Assembly (NCBI GenBank): GCA_039920305.1
Contig: JBDSEA010000230.1
Location: 1 to 42,498, forward strand
DNA length: 42,498 nucleotides
Reading direction: 5' to 3'
Source of the DNA: DASRAJ01 sp039920305
GTDB lineage: Bacteria; Bacteroidota; Bacteroidia; Chitinophagales; UBA10324
Of the stretch, positions 27,240-34,712 are shown in pieces. The position numbers and the translations under genes were made by a program. Each line of letters begins with the position of its first letter. The first letter of the stretch is position 1. The notes below the pieces were generated by a model. It did no database searches. It had not been told where the DNA came from and saw nothing but the letters and a program-made list of their open reading frames with translations.

Positions 27240-27270
27240 TTGCTTATCCCACAATTTCCTGCTACTTTTG
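27240..27270 (+). promoter_or_regulatory. str-operon promoter (TTG, 20 bases, TACTTTTG)
   Basis: TTG (27240-27242) and TACTTTTG (27263-27270) match the Bacteroidota consensus with ideal spacing. The transcript would start about 20 bases before the rpsL ATG. This is the clearest promoter in the window, fitting a highly expressed ribosomal operon. Confidence 0.75.
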
Positions 27271-27295
27271 CCGCTCCAAATTTTAGAAACACCGA

Positions 27296-27685
27296 ATGCC
27301 AACAATTCAGCAATTAGTCCGTAAGGGAAGAAAGGTCATCCGCTCGAAAAGCAAATCCCGCGCGCTCAATTCCAGTCCGCAGAAGCGCGGAGTATGTACA
27401 CGCGTATATACAACGACGCCGAAAAAACCAAATTCAGCCCTTCGTAAAGTGGCCAAGGTCCGGCTCACCAACGGCATTGAAGTGATTTCCTACATTCCGG
27501 GTGAAGGTCATAATTTACAGGAGCATTCCATTGTGCTGATTCGCGGAGGTCGTGTTAAAGATTTACCCGGTGTACGGTATCATATTGTACGGGGAGCACT
27601 TGATACTGCAGGAGTTACAGACCGCAAGCAGAGCCGCTCGAAATACGGAACCAAAAAACCAAAAGCCGGCGCTGTAAAAAAATAG
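27296..27685 (+). CDS. rpsL: 30S ribosomal protein S12
   Basis: A 129-residue S12, part of the decoding centre. It has the family start MPTIQQLVRKGRK and the conserved CTRVYTTTPKKPNSALRKVA and VLIRGGRVKDLPGVRYH blocks, where streptomycin-resistance changes occur in other species; the Lys of TTPKKPNS and the Lys of GRVKDLPG are both wild type. The basic tail ends YGTKKPKAGAVKK. It is the first gene of the str operon, and a strong promoter lies just upstream. Confidence 0.98.
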   Translation: MPTIQQLVRKGRKVIRSKSKSRALNSSPQKRGVCTRVYTTTPKKPNSALRKVAKVRLTNGIEVISYIPGEGHNLQEHSIVLIRGGRVKDLPGVRYHIVRGALDTAGVTDRKQSRSKYGTKKPKAGAVKK

Positions 27686-27748
27686 CCATCAGGAATCTAA
27701 CAAATAAAACAGTAACATTTAATAAATAAACCTTTAACGAATTGCAGA

Positions 27749-28216
27749 ATGAGAAAGTCACGCGCTAAAAAACGCCCCCTCGATCCGGATCCAAAATATA
27801 ATGATGTGATGGCAACACGCTTTGTAAATACGCTGCTGCGCCGGGGGAAAAAAACTGTTGCATTCAATATCTTTTACGATACTATTGATAAAATCTCCGA
27901 TCAAACGAAAGATAGCGGCTTCGACATATGGAAGAAGGCAATTGAAAACCTCATGCCATCGGTTGAAGTTAAAAGCCGCCGGATTGGTGGAGCAAACTTT
28001 CAAATCCCCACTGAAGTTCGGCCCGCCCGCAAGCTGGCTCTTTCAATGCAATGGCTTATTCAATATGCCAAGGAGCGCAACGGAAAATCAATGTCAGATA
28101 AGCTCGCTGCTGAAACTATCGCCGCATCAAAGGGTGAAGGTGCTGCCTTCAAGAAAAAGGAGGATGTGCACAAAATGGCAGAAGCCAATAAAGCATTTGC
28201 ACACTTCCGGGTGTAA
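27749..28216 (+). CDS. rpsG: 30S ribosomal protein S7
   Basis: A 155-residue S7, the primary 16S rRNA-binding protein of the small-subunit head. It begins MRKSRAKKRPLDPDPKYND and contains the family blocks TRFVNTLLRRGKK, KAIENLMPSVEVKSRRIGG and the Ala/Lys/Glu-rich C-terminus KKEDVHKMAEANKAFAHFRV. It follows rpsL by 63 bases in the same transcript. In other bacteria S7 can repress this operon; I cannot confirm that here. Confidence 0.98.
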   Translation: MRKSRAKKRPLDPDPKYNDVMATRFVNTLLRRGKKTVAFNIFYDTIDKISDQTKDSGFDIWKKAIENLMPSVEVKSRRIGGANFQIPTEVRPARKLALSMQWLIQYAKERNGKSMSDKLAAETIAASKGEGAAFKKKEDVHKMAEANKAFAHFRV

Positions 28217-28394
28217 TCCCAAAATACTTTAATGAACAACCATCAAATTCCAATGAATATTCGATGATCCACCCAGATATGGCCTAACCTTAAACGGTTT
28301 TGAACCTGGATTGTGTTGGAAATTATTTATTAATTGGGAATTTGTCAATGGGATTTTTGTTTAAGCAATCAAATATTAGAATATCAATAAAATC

Positions 28395-30509
28395 ATGGCC
28401 CAGGATTTAAAATATACCAGAAATATAGGAATAGCTGCACATATTGACGCAGGTAAAACCACCACAACAGAACGCATTTTGTACTATACCGGGGTATCAC
28501 ACAAGATAGGTGAAGTGCATGATGGCGCCGCTACCATGGATTGGATGGTACAGGAAAAGGAGCGTGGCATCACCATTACATCGGCTGCGACCCGTTGCTT
28601 CTGGAAATATAAAGACAAAGAGTACAAGATCAATATCATTGATACACCCGGTCACGTTGACTTTACTGTGGAAGTTGAGCGTTCATTGCGGGTTCTCGAT
28701 GGTGTAGTTGCCCTCTTCTGTGCTGTGAGCGGGGTAGAACCCCAATCCGAAACAGTCTGGAGGCAGGCGAACCGTTATAAGGTTCCGCGTATTGGCTTTG
28801 TAAATAAAATGGATCGCAGCGGTGCTGATTTTCTGGATGTAGTGAAGCAAGTGAAGGAGAAGCTGGGAGCGAATCCTGTTCCGCTGCAATTGCCAATCGG
28901 GAATGAAGAATCATTTAAAGGTGTTGTGGATCTTATTCTCAATAAGGCCATCATCTGGGATGAAGCAGGAATGGGAATGACGTACAAGGAAATACCTATT
29001 CCTGAGGATATGAAAGAACTGGTTCACGAATACAGAAGCAAACTTGTGGAAGCAGTTGCTGATTATGATGATAAGCTGCTCGAAAAATACCTGGAAGATG
29101 AAAATTCACTGACCGTTCCTGAGATTGAAGAGGCTGTTCGAAAGGCAACCATTGACATTGCCATCATCCCAATGCTGTGTGGCTCATCCTTTAAAAATAA
29201 AGGTGTACAGGCAATGCTTGATTCAGTAATCAAGTATCTTCCGGCGCCCATAGATATTGAGCCTGTGATAGGTATCAATCCTGAAACAGAACAGGAAGTT
29301 TCACGAAAGCCTGATGCAAAAGAACCCTTTACTGCTTTGGCTTTCAAGATCATGACAGATCCCTTTGTTGGCCGTCTTGCCTTTTTCCGGGTTTATGCCG
29401 GGACACTGAATGCAGGTTCATATGTGCTCAACACACGAACCGATAAAAAAGAACGCATCTCCCGCATTTTCCAGATGCATGCTAACAAGCAAAATCCGGT
29501 GGATAGTATTGAAGCTGGAGATATTGGAGCAGCAGTTGGATTTAAAGAAATAAGAACAGGTGACACCTTATGTGATGAAAAGCATCCGATCATCCTTGAG
29601 AGCATTAAGTTCCCTGAGCCGGTGATCTCCATTGCAGTAGAGGCGAAAACTCAGGCAGATGTTGACAAGCTTGGTAATGCCTTATCGAAGCTTGCGGAAG
29701 AAGACCCAACCTTCAAGGTAAAGGTGGACGATGAAACCTCGCAGACGGTTATTAGCGGTATGGGTGAGCTGCATCTTGAAATTATTGTGGATCGTTTGAA
29801 GCGTGAGTTTAAAGTTGATTGCAACCAGGGCGCGCCGCAGGTAGCTTATAAAGAATCAGTGACACAAACCATTAAGCACCGGGAATTATTCAAGAAGCAA
29901 TCCGGTGGTCGTGGTAAGTTCGCTGACATTCATGTGGAATTTGGTCCGCCGGATGTTGATGCACCCAAAGGATTGCAGTTTGTCAATGATATTTTCGGTG
30001 GTTCTATCCCTAGAGAATTTATTCCTTCTGTTCAAAAGGGTTTTGAAGCTGCCATGCAAAGTGGTGTGCTCGCAGGTTATCCGCTGGAAGGATTGAAAGT
30101 TACCTTGTACGATGGTAGCTACCATGATGTGGATTCCGATGCGATGAGCTTCGAGCTTTGTGCAAAATATGCATTCCGCGAAGCAAGCAGAAAGGCAAAG
30201 CCAATCATCCTCGAGCCAATTATGAAAGTGGAAGTGGTTTCACCAGAGCAATATACCGGTGATGTGGTAGGTGATCTGAATCGCCGCCGCGGACATCTTG
30301 AAAGCATGGAGATGAAAGCCAATGCACAGGTGATCAAGGCAAAGGTTCCGCTGAGTGAAATGTTTGGATATGTAACTCAGTTGCGGACGATCACTTCTGG
30401 TCGCGCAACTTCTATTATGGAATTCTCCCATTATGCTGCCGCTCCGAATTCAATCAGCGAGGAAGTGATGACAAGAGTGAAAGGTGGAAAGATTGCGGTT
30501 GAGGTGTGA
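28395..30509 (+). CDS. fusA: translation elongation factor G
   Basis: A 704-residue EF-G, the GTPase that drives ribosomal translocation. G-domain motifs are seen: AHIDAGKTTTTERIL (G1), RGITITSAA (G2), DTPGHVDF (G3), NKMD (G4) and the later GSSFKNKG. Domain II to V features include GMGELHLEIIVDRLKREF and GYPLEGLKVTLYDGSYH. It lies 178 bases after rpsG, a long gap for this operon, and no clear separate promoter is visible there. A terminator follows. Its length is normal and I see no second EF-G paralogue in the window. Confidence 0.98.
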   Translation: MAQDLKYTRNIGIAAHIDAGKTTTTERILYYTGVSHKIGEVHDGAATMDWMVQEKERGITITSAATRCFWKYKDKEYKINIIDTPGHVDFTVEVERSLRVLDGVVALFCAVSGVEPQSETVWRQANRYKVPRIGFVNKMDRSGADFLDVVKQVKEKLGANPVPLQLPIGNEESFKGVVDLILNKAIIWDEAGMGMTYKEIPIPEDMKELVHEYRSKLVEAVADYDDKLLEKYLEDENSLTVPEIEEAVRKATIDIAIIPMLCGSSFKNKGVQAMLDSVIKYLPAPIDIEPVIGINPETEQEVSRKPDAKEPFTALAFKIMTDPFVGRLAFFRVYAGTLNAGSYVLNTRTDKKERISRIFQMHANKQNPVDSIEAGDIGAAVGFKEIRTGDTLCDEKHPIILESIKFPEPVISIAVEAKTQADVDKLGNALSKLAEEDPTFKVKVDDETSQTVISGMGELHLEIIVDRLKREFKVDCNQGAPQVAYKESVTQTIKHRELFKKQSGGRGKFADIHVEFGPPDVDAPKGLQFVNDIFGGSIPREFIPSVQKGFEAAMQSGVLAGYPLEGLKVTLYDGSYHDVDSDAMSFELCAKYAFREASRKAKPIILEPIMKVEVVSPEQYTGDVVGDLNRRRGHLESMEMKANAQVIKAKVPLSEMFGYVTQLRTITSGRATSIMEFSHYAAAPNSISEEVMTRVKGGKIAVEV

Positions 30510-30562
30510 TGGTCGTTAATAGAAAACCCATAGTCTTTAGTAAAAAGCTATTAGAAATTGAA

Positions 30563-30592
30563 AACCCTGGTTATTGCCGGGGTTTTTTGTTT
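30563..30592 (+). terminator. terminator of the str operon
   Basis: AACCCTGG (30563-30570) pairs with CCGGGGTT (30577-30584) across a 6-base loop, with one G-U pair, and is followed by TTTTTGTTT. It closes transcription after fusA, so rpsJ and the S10 genes are not read from this promoter. Confidence 0.88.
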
Positions 30593-30623
30593 GGAAGGTG
30601 TGATTGATTGCCATTCAATACTC

Positions 30624-30631
30624 TACCTTTA
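30624..30631 (+). promoter_or_regulatory. possible -7 element upstream of the HigA-like gene
   Basis: TACCTTTA is one mismatch from TAnnTTTG and lies 121 bases before the chosen start at 30752. The distance leaves a long leader; evidence is weak. Confidence 0.25.
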
Positions 30632-30751
30632 TCCAGCACACAAAACATTTCTTGAAAGCTATCTCCTCAAACATATTAACAGGCGAAAAGTATTGATGCT
30701 TTGTCTTATGTTTTGGGCATCTGCAGCAATTGTCCAGAACAAAAGTTCGCT

Positions 30752-31156
30752 ATGAAAAAACCAATCAGAACAGAAAATGAAAATGAAAAAGCATTGGAAA
30801 GAATTTATTTTCTTATTCAAAAGCATCGTCGGAGTATAACCGAAAGTGATGAATTAGAACTGCTTTCGATTCTGGTTGAGGACTTTGAAAAAAAAACTTA
30901 TCCAATTCAGGCACCCGATCCAATTGCGGCAATAAAGGTAAGGATGGAGCAAATGCAATTAACCCGAAATGATCTTGCAGATATTACCGGTCATCACAGC
31001 AGAGTTTCTGAAATTTTTTCCGGTAAAAGACAACTTACAATTGGAATGATCAAGTCTTTGAGAGAACGATTGAATATTTCCGCCGATATTTTAATATCAA
31101 GAGAGCCTGAAATCAAATATAAAGTCAGGCGGAAGAAAAAAGTGCATGCGAATTAA
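30752..31156 (+). CDS. HigA-like helix-turn-helix regulator, apparently without a toxin
   Basis: A 134-residue protein in the HigA/Xre antitoxin-type family. After an acidic helical N-terminal part (RTENENEKALERIYFLIQ) it has a helix-turn-helix near residues 72-105, with LTRNDLADITGHHSRVSEIFSGKRQL, and a C-terminal LNISADILI strand typical of HigA. I start it at 30752 because the upstream ATG at 30701 adds only a Cys/Trp-rich piece unlike the family. HigA usually lies next to a HigB toxin, but the 160 bases upstream contain only the str terminator and no toxin-like frame. It could therefore be an orphan regulator or a solitary antitoxin. Confidence 0.8.
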   Translation: MKKPIRTENENEKALERIYFLIQKHRRSITESDELELLSILVEDFEKKTYPIQAPDPIAAIKVRMEQMQLTRNDLADITGHHSRVSEIFSGKRQLTIGMIKSLRERLNISADILISREPEIKYKVRRKKKVHAN

Positions 31157-31167
31157 CTATGAACAAA

Positions 31168-31386
31168 TTATTCCTTCACGAGGTGTTTTGTTTTCACCCA
31201 CTCACTGCTGCGCAATTCAAGAAAGTAAACCTCTGAATCAAATTCAGATACACCGGCTGAGATTTGGTCTTGCTGCGGGTTGAGTTTTATCTCTTCAATT
31301 TTCTATCCTTCAGAATTCAGGATGGATATTGCCTGCAATGGAACAAATGTGGTTGAAGAATTTTGAAGTCGCCCGGTGAAAATATT
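31168..31386 (-). pseudogene. decayed T9SS C-terminal sorting domain
   Basis: One minus-strand frame from 31386 to a TAA at 31168 reads like a T9SS CTD: NIFTGRLQNSSTTF, LQAISILNSEG, then a stop (TAG at 31303-31305), then KIEEIKLNPQQDQISAGVSE, VYFLELRSSEW and KTKHLVKE. A further TAG lies at 31387-31389. Both stops sit inside sequence that otherwise fits the CTD pattern I-x-I-x-N-x2-G-K-x ... G-V-Y-F-x-x-L ... K-x-x-x-K. The front of the parent gene is not found. This is probably the leftover 3' end of a secreted-protein gene. Confidence 0.65.
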
Positions 31387-31416
31387 CTATTGAGTTCCAA
31401 TTTTTGAAAAGCTGTA

Positions 31417-31656
31417 TCACGACATTCCAGGCGAAAGAAATCTTGGGCTCAACACCGGAATAAAAAATCCGAGCAGCATAAAACACATTCCCAGAAAAAA
31501 TAAGATCAAACCCAGTGATTCATTTGTAAGCTCAACGCTCCCTATTCTATAATTTCTTTTACCCCATTTCGTTATTCCAAAAAAGAATAAGATGCCCCAA
31601 ATAACCAAGAGTATTCCTGCACTCAAGCTAATGATCTCTGAAAGATTAGTGTGCAT
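31417..31656 (-). CDS. small two-helix membrane protein, unknown function
   Basis: A 79-residue protein with two hydrophobic stretches: about residues 10-27 (LSAGILLVIWGILFFFGI) and about 49-68 (LGLILFFLGMCFMLLGFFIP). A basic loop, TKWGKRNYRIG, lies between them. I recognise no family. It is in the same frame as, and just upstream of, the decayed T9SS sorting domain but does not look like its N-terminus. Strand and position suggest an independent small gene, or a chance frame preserved in a decaying region. Confidence 0.5.
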   Translation of the reverse strand: MHTNLSEIISLSAGILLVIWGILFFFGITKWGKRNYRIGSVELTNESLGLILFFLGMCFMLLGFFIPVLSPRFLSPGMS

Positions 31657-31943
31657 ATGTTGAAACTGAAAGTGGCTTTTTAGCTTTTGCCTAGAAATGA
31701 TTCTTTAAAATATTTATTTCTTAGTCCCCTTCCATCCCCCCTCGAAAAGAAGGTGCACATCGAATGAAAACGCAAAATTTGAGTTGAATCGGTGATCAAA
31801 TATTGGGATCTGAATGGTTAAGGAAAAAACCGGGGAAAGGATGTGCATAAATTGTCAGGACAAAGTCATGTTCCTGTTAATGGATTAATAAAATTTGTTG
31901 TCAGCCGGTTGATGGCGCTAAATTTGAAAAACAAACACCTAAA
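31657..31943. other. gene-free stretch
   Basis: No supported gene. The bases just before 31954 contain the short-gene promoter listed next. The rest shows no strong hairpin or family-like frame, and may be remnant sequence next to the pseudogene. Confidence 0.35.
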
Positions 31944-31951
31944 TACTTTCG
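31944..31951 (+). promoter_or_regulatory. -7 element TACTTTCG abutting a start codon
   Basis: TACTTTCG, one mismatch from TAnnTTTG, ends two bases before the ATG at 31954. If it is used, the transcript would start at the ATG or slightly inside it, so the mRNA would be leaderless or the real start lies elsewhere. Confidence 0.35.
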
Positions 31952-31953
31952 CC

Positions 31954-32082
31954 ATGAAAGCAATATCAAATAAAGCAGATACAAGTAAGGGTTTCACCAC
32001 TATCTTAGAGGAGGCAGGGGCATGGCTTACTGTAGGCCTTGTCTTTTTTGTCACCGTAAAACTGATTGAGTCTGTATTCTGA
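31954..32082 (+). CDS. 42-residue single-helix membrane protein
   Basis: A mini-protein beginning MKAISNKADTSKGFTTILEE, with one hydrophobic segment (about residues 24-38, WLTVGLVFFVTVKLI) and a short tail ESVF. The longer frame from 31843 would put the promoter inside the gene, so I choose the ATG at 31954. Its stop lies three bases from the stop of the convergent paaN-like gene and no terminator separates them, so the two transcripts should overlap. No family is recognised. Many such mini membrane proteins exist in Bacteroidota and are often unannotated. Confidence 0.5.
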   Translation: MKAISNKADTSKGFTTILEEAGAWLTVGLVFFVTVKLIESVF

Positions 32083-32085
32083 GCA

Positions 32086-33738
32086 TCATATCATTTTTCG
32101 GTTTCCAATCCACACAAATCTTTTTACTACAAAAGATTGATCAGTAAATGATGCATTTCCGGCAGCGTTTCCCCCGGTACCATGCAGGTCGGAAAATGCG
32201 GCATGCTGATTCACCCATAAAGGTCCTGTAAAATTCAATGTAACAGGAACAAATACTTCATTCATTTCTTCTTCAATCTCCTTCATTACCCGCTCATCAG
32301 TTGAGTAAGCTGCACAAGTGATTGCTCCATGCTGCACCGCCATATCCTTTGCCAGTTTTATTGATTCATTTGTATCCGCAGTTTTAATTACAATCCCAAT
32401 TGGGCCGAACAATTCATTTTCGAATATTCTTGCATCGGCGGGGGATGCTTCAAGCAGAACCGGTGAAACAGTTCTTGAATTTGAAAACTCTTCGTTTTTC
32501 ACATTTGATGATTCCAAAGCCATAGTTCCTCCCAGCTTCCCTGCACCCGATGCACGTTCCAGCGTTGTTTCATTTTGAATAGCACCCAGAATGCCCGCAC
32601 CGAGTTTTGGATTATTCACCAGTCCGGTAATTGCGTTTTTTAATTTTCCAGCCACTTCATCATGACTGAGGATGTGGTCACCTGACTTAATTTGTTCAGG
32701 AATAAAAAAGTTTTGCGGTGCCGTGCACATTTGTCCGCTATAAAGTGAAAGTGAAAAGGCAAGATTTTGGGCCATGGCGTCAACATCCTTTACGGAGTCA
32801 ATAATCACTGAATTCACTCCTGCCTTTTCGGTAAAAGTGATTTTATGAGGGAGAGATTCAATCCAGTCGCCGAAGGTGGTGCTGCCGGTGTAATCAATGA
32901 GCTTTACATCAGGGTGAACAGCCAGTGCAATGGTAACAGGGCGCAAGGTGGTATCGGAAGCGAGCTGGACAATATGCGGATCGAATCCATTTTCTCTGAG
33001 TGTATGCTGAATGGCGGCAACACAGATGGCAATAGGCAGAATTGCCTTGGGGTGTGGTTTCAGGATTACCGTATTCCCGGTGATCAGGTTAGCATAAAGT
33101 CCGGGCATTGAATTCCAGACGGGGAACGTAGAGCATCCTATCACCAGCCCGATGCCCCTTGGCATGGAAGTATAGGTTTTTTCAACCTTCACTGAAAATT
33201 TCCCCATTGGTTTTTCCCACATTGCCGCAGCGGGAAAAAGCATTTGCTGCTCATAACCCATCGCAATTGCTTCAAGCGCCCTGTCGGCTGCGTGCGGTCC
33301 GGATGCCTGGAATGACATGATCCAGGATTGACCGGTAGTGTGCTGCGTTGCATAAGCAATTTCGAAAAAGTGCTCCTCAATTTTCTCCAGTGACTCTGTG
33401 AGGATACCCGCACGCTCCTGCGGAGTAGTTTTTCTCCAGGCAGAAAACGCAGCCTTCGATCCTGCTATTAAGGCTTCCATATCGTAAACCGGATACTTTA
33501 CGCCGAGTAATTCCCCCGTAAAGGGTGATGATTCTTCTCCTTCCCATTCTGACGGATCACTCTGCAGCAGAGATGAAAATTTTTTATTTAAAAAGCTTTG
33601 GTACTGCTTTAAACCTTCCGCTTGAGCATGCTCATCATATCCTTTTGGCGATTCGGAATAGGCTGCATGATATCCACGTTCATGATTTGCTTTTACACTG
33701 CGTTCAATTCTCTCTCTGTGTTTTTCGAAGAGTGACAT
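32086..33738 (-). CDS. paaN: PaaN-like aldehyde dehydrogenase (phenylacetate degradation type)
   Basis: A 550-residue protein of the aldehyde dehydrogenase superfamily, closest by eye to the short PaaN family that lacks a MaoC hydratase domain. Catalytic residues are Cys338 in SLYSGQMCTAPQN and Glu304 in TFTEKAGVNS. The cofactor-binding stretch IGCSTFPVWNSMPGLYANLI and NTVILKPHPKAILP also fits. The N-terminal 70 residues (KHRERIERSVKANHERGYHA) are typical of the group. PaaN was linked to oxidation of the semialdehyde after ring opening of phenylacetyl-CoA. No other paa gene is nearby, so another aldehyde substrate is possible. It is single-gene, with a good promoter just upstream. Confidence 0.85.
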   Translation of the reverse strand: MSLFEKHRERIERSVKANHERGYHAAYSESPKGYDEHAQAEGLKQYQSFLNKKFSSLLQSDPSEWEGEESSPFTGELLGVKYPVYDMEALIAGSKAAFSAWRKTTPQERAGILTESLEKIEEHFFEIAYATQHTTGQSWIMSFQASGPHAADRALEAIAMGYEQQMLFPAAAMWEKPMGKFSVKVEKTYTSMPRGIGLVIGCSTFPVWNSMPGLYANLITGNTVILKPHPKAILPIAICVAAIQHTLRENGFDPHIVQLASDTTLRPVTIALAVHPDVKLIDYTGSTTFGDWIESLPHKITFTEKAGVNSVIIDSVKDVDAMAQNLAFSLSLYSGQMCTAPQNFFIPEQIKSGDHILSHDEVAGKLKNAITGLVNNPKLGAGILGAIQNETTLERASGAGKLGGTMALESSNVKNEEFSNSRTVSPVLLEASPADARIFENELFGPIGIVIKTADTNESIKLAKDMAVQHGAITCAAYSTDERVMKEIEEEMNEVFVPVTLNFTGPLWVNQHAAFSDLHGTGGNAAGNASFTDQSFVVKRFVWIGNRKMI

Positions 33739-33758
33739 CTATATATTATTTATGCTTG

Positions 33759-33766
33759 CAAAGGTA
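33759..33766 (-). promoter_or_regulatory. paaN -7 element TACCTTTG
   Basis: On the minus strand TACCTTTG is an exact TAnnTTTG match about 20 bases before the ATG of the paaN-like gene. Confidence 0.6.
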
Positions 33767-33866
33767 GGCGAGATTAAAATTAGCTCTGAAGGTTTATCGT
33801 AAAAACGCAGAGTATTTATTGAAAAACGGAATGAAGATTGCCTCGTGATTGCAAGATCCTTCAATT

Positions 33867-34520
33867 ATGAAAAACATAACAGCACTTCTGATAGTATTAT
33901 CAGGCTTTGCTTTTTCAGTGCAGGCACAGGAACCATTATCCTCATATGGAACATGGAAGGATTCCGCCTCCCATTACATAATACAGCTTAAAGGTGGTGC
34001 TTTGTTAGTCCGCCTGCATTCACGGGCTGAGGCGATCTCGAAACTAAGAGGTGTGGGAAGCGAGCAACAGGCCACCTTGATTGAAAATATTCAGCGAGAG
34101 GAAAACAAACAAATTGTGGAGGCATTCAGAAGTAATTTTAGTTTTTGTAAAGTTTATTTCTTCTTTGCAGATTCAACGGATGTTTTATTGAGCGGAAAAC
34201 ATTCAGGATTTTTATTAAACGATAGCCTGCAAGTTGATCACGGGCTCTCAATGAAGGATAATTTCTTCATGATTGCTGAAAAAGGGAATCCGCATCTGCG
34301 TGTTAAAAATGACCCGACCCAACCAAATCAGCAGCAGGCGGAAAGAAGTTACCTTAATGAAACCATTGTATTACTCGATGATCATCTCAAGCCTTTAAAA
34401 GCTCCATTTCCATTCTACGCTCAGGAACCCTTCCCAACGAGCTTAGGAACTTCCAACTGGAAGGAAAAAGTAAGAATACTCAATGCCAGGCTTCATTCCT
34501 TTTACAAAAAATCACTTTGA
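33867..34520 (+). CDS. secreted protein of unknown function
   Basis: A 217-residue protein with a clear signal peptide (MKNITALLIVLSGFAFSVQAQ). The mature part has an amphipathic helix (about 53-88, RAEAISKLRGVGSEQQATLIENIQREENKQIVEAF), a beta-rich stretch with KVYFFFADSTDVLL, and a Pro-rich end (FPFYAQEPFPTS). No known domain is recognised, and there is no CTD or lipobox, so a periplasmic location is likely. The start at 33867 is chosen over the ATG at 33849 since it gives the compact signal peptide. It is followed 192 bases later by a GT-C-like membrane gene. Confidence 0.75.
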   Translation: MKNITALLIVLSGFAFSVQAQEPLSSYGTWKDSASHYIIQLKGGALLVRLHSRAEAISKLRGVGSEQQATLIENIQREENKQIVEAFRSNFSFCKVYFFFADSTDVLLSGKHSGFLLNDSLQVDHGLSMKDNFFMIAEKGNPHLRVKNDPTQPNQQQAERSYLNETIVLLDDHLKPLKAPFPFYAQEPFPTSLGTSNWKEKVRILNARLHSFYKKSL

Positions 34521-34712
34521 AAATAGTTACAATAGTTTCAATTGGATTTGTGAACTGTTCTGTGCCTGAAAGGGAAACCTCCAATCCTTTGATGCGGCAT
34601 AAGACCGGCTGCATTTTGCAGAAGCTGTAAAATACAAGGGCGCAAAGTAGGATATGATCATTCCGTCTATACCTCACGATGAATAGATTTCTGATTTCTA
34701 TTTTTAGCATCC

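Noticed and set aside
27858..28232. 124-residue frame overlapping rpsG
   Set aside because: It is an out-of-frame shadow of S7 without recognisable features.
30558..30755. 65-residue frame before the HigA-like gene that could be a HigB toxin
   Set aside because: It runs through the fusA terminator hairpin and lacks any HigB/RelE motifs.
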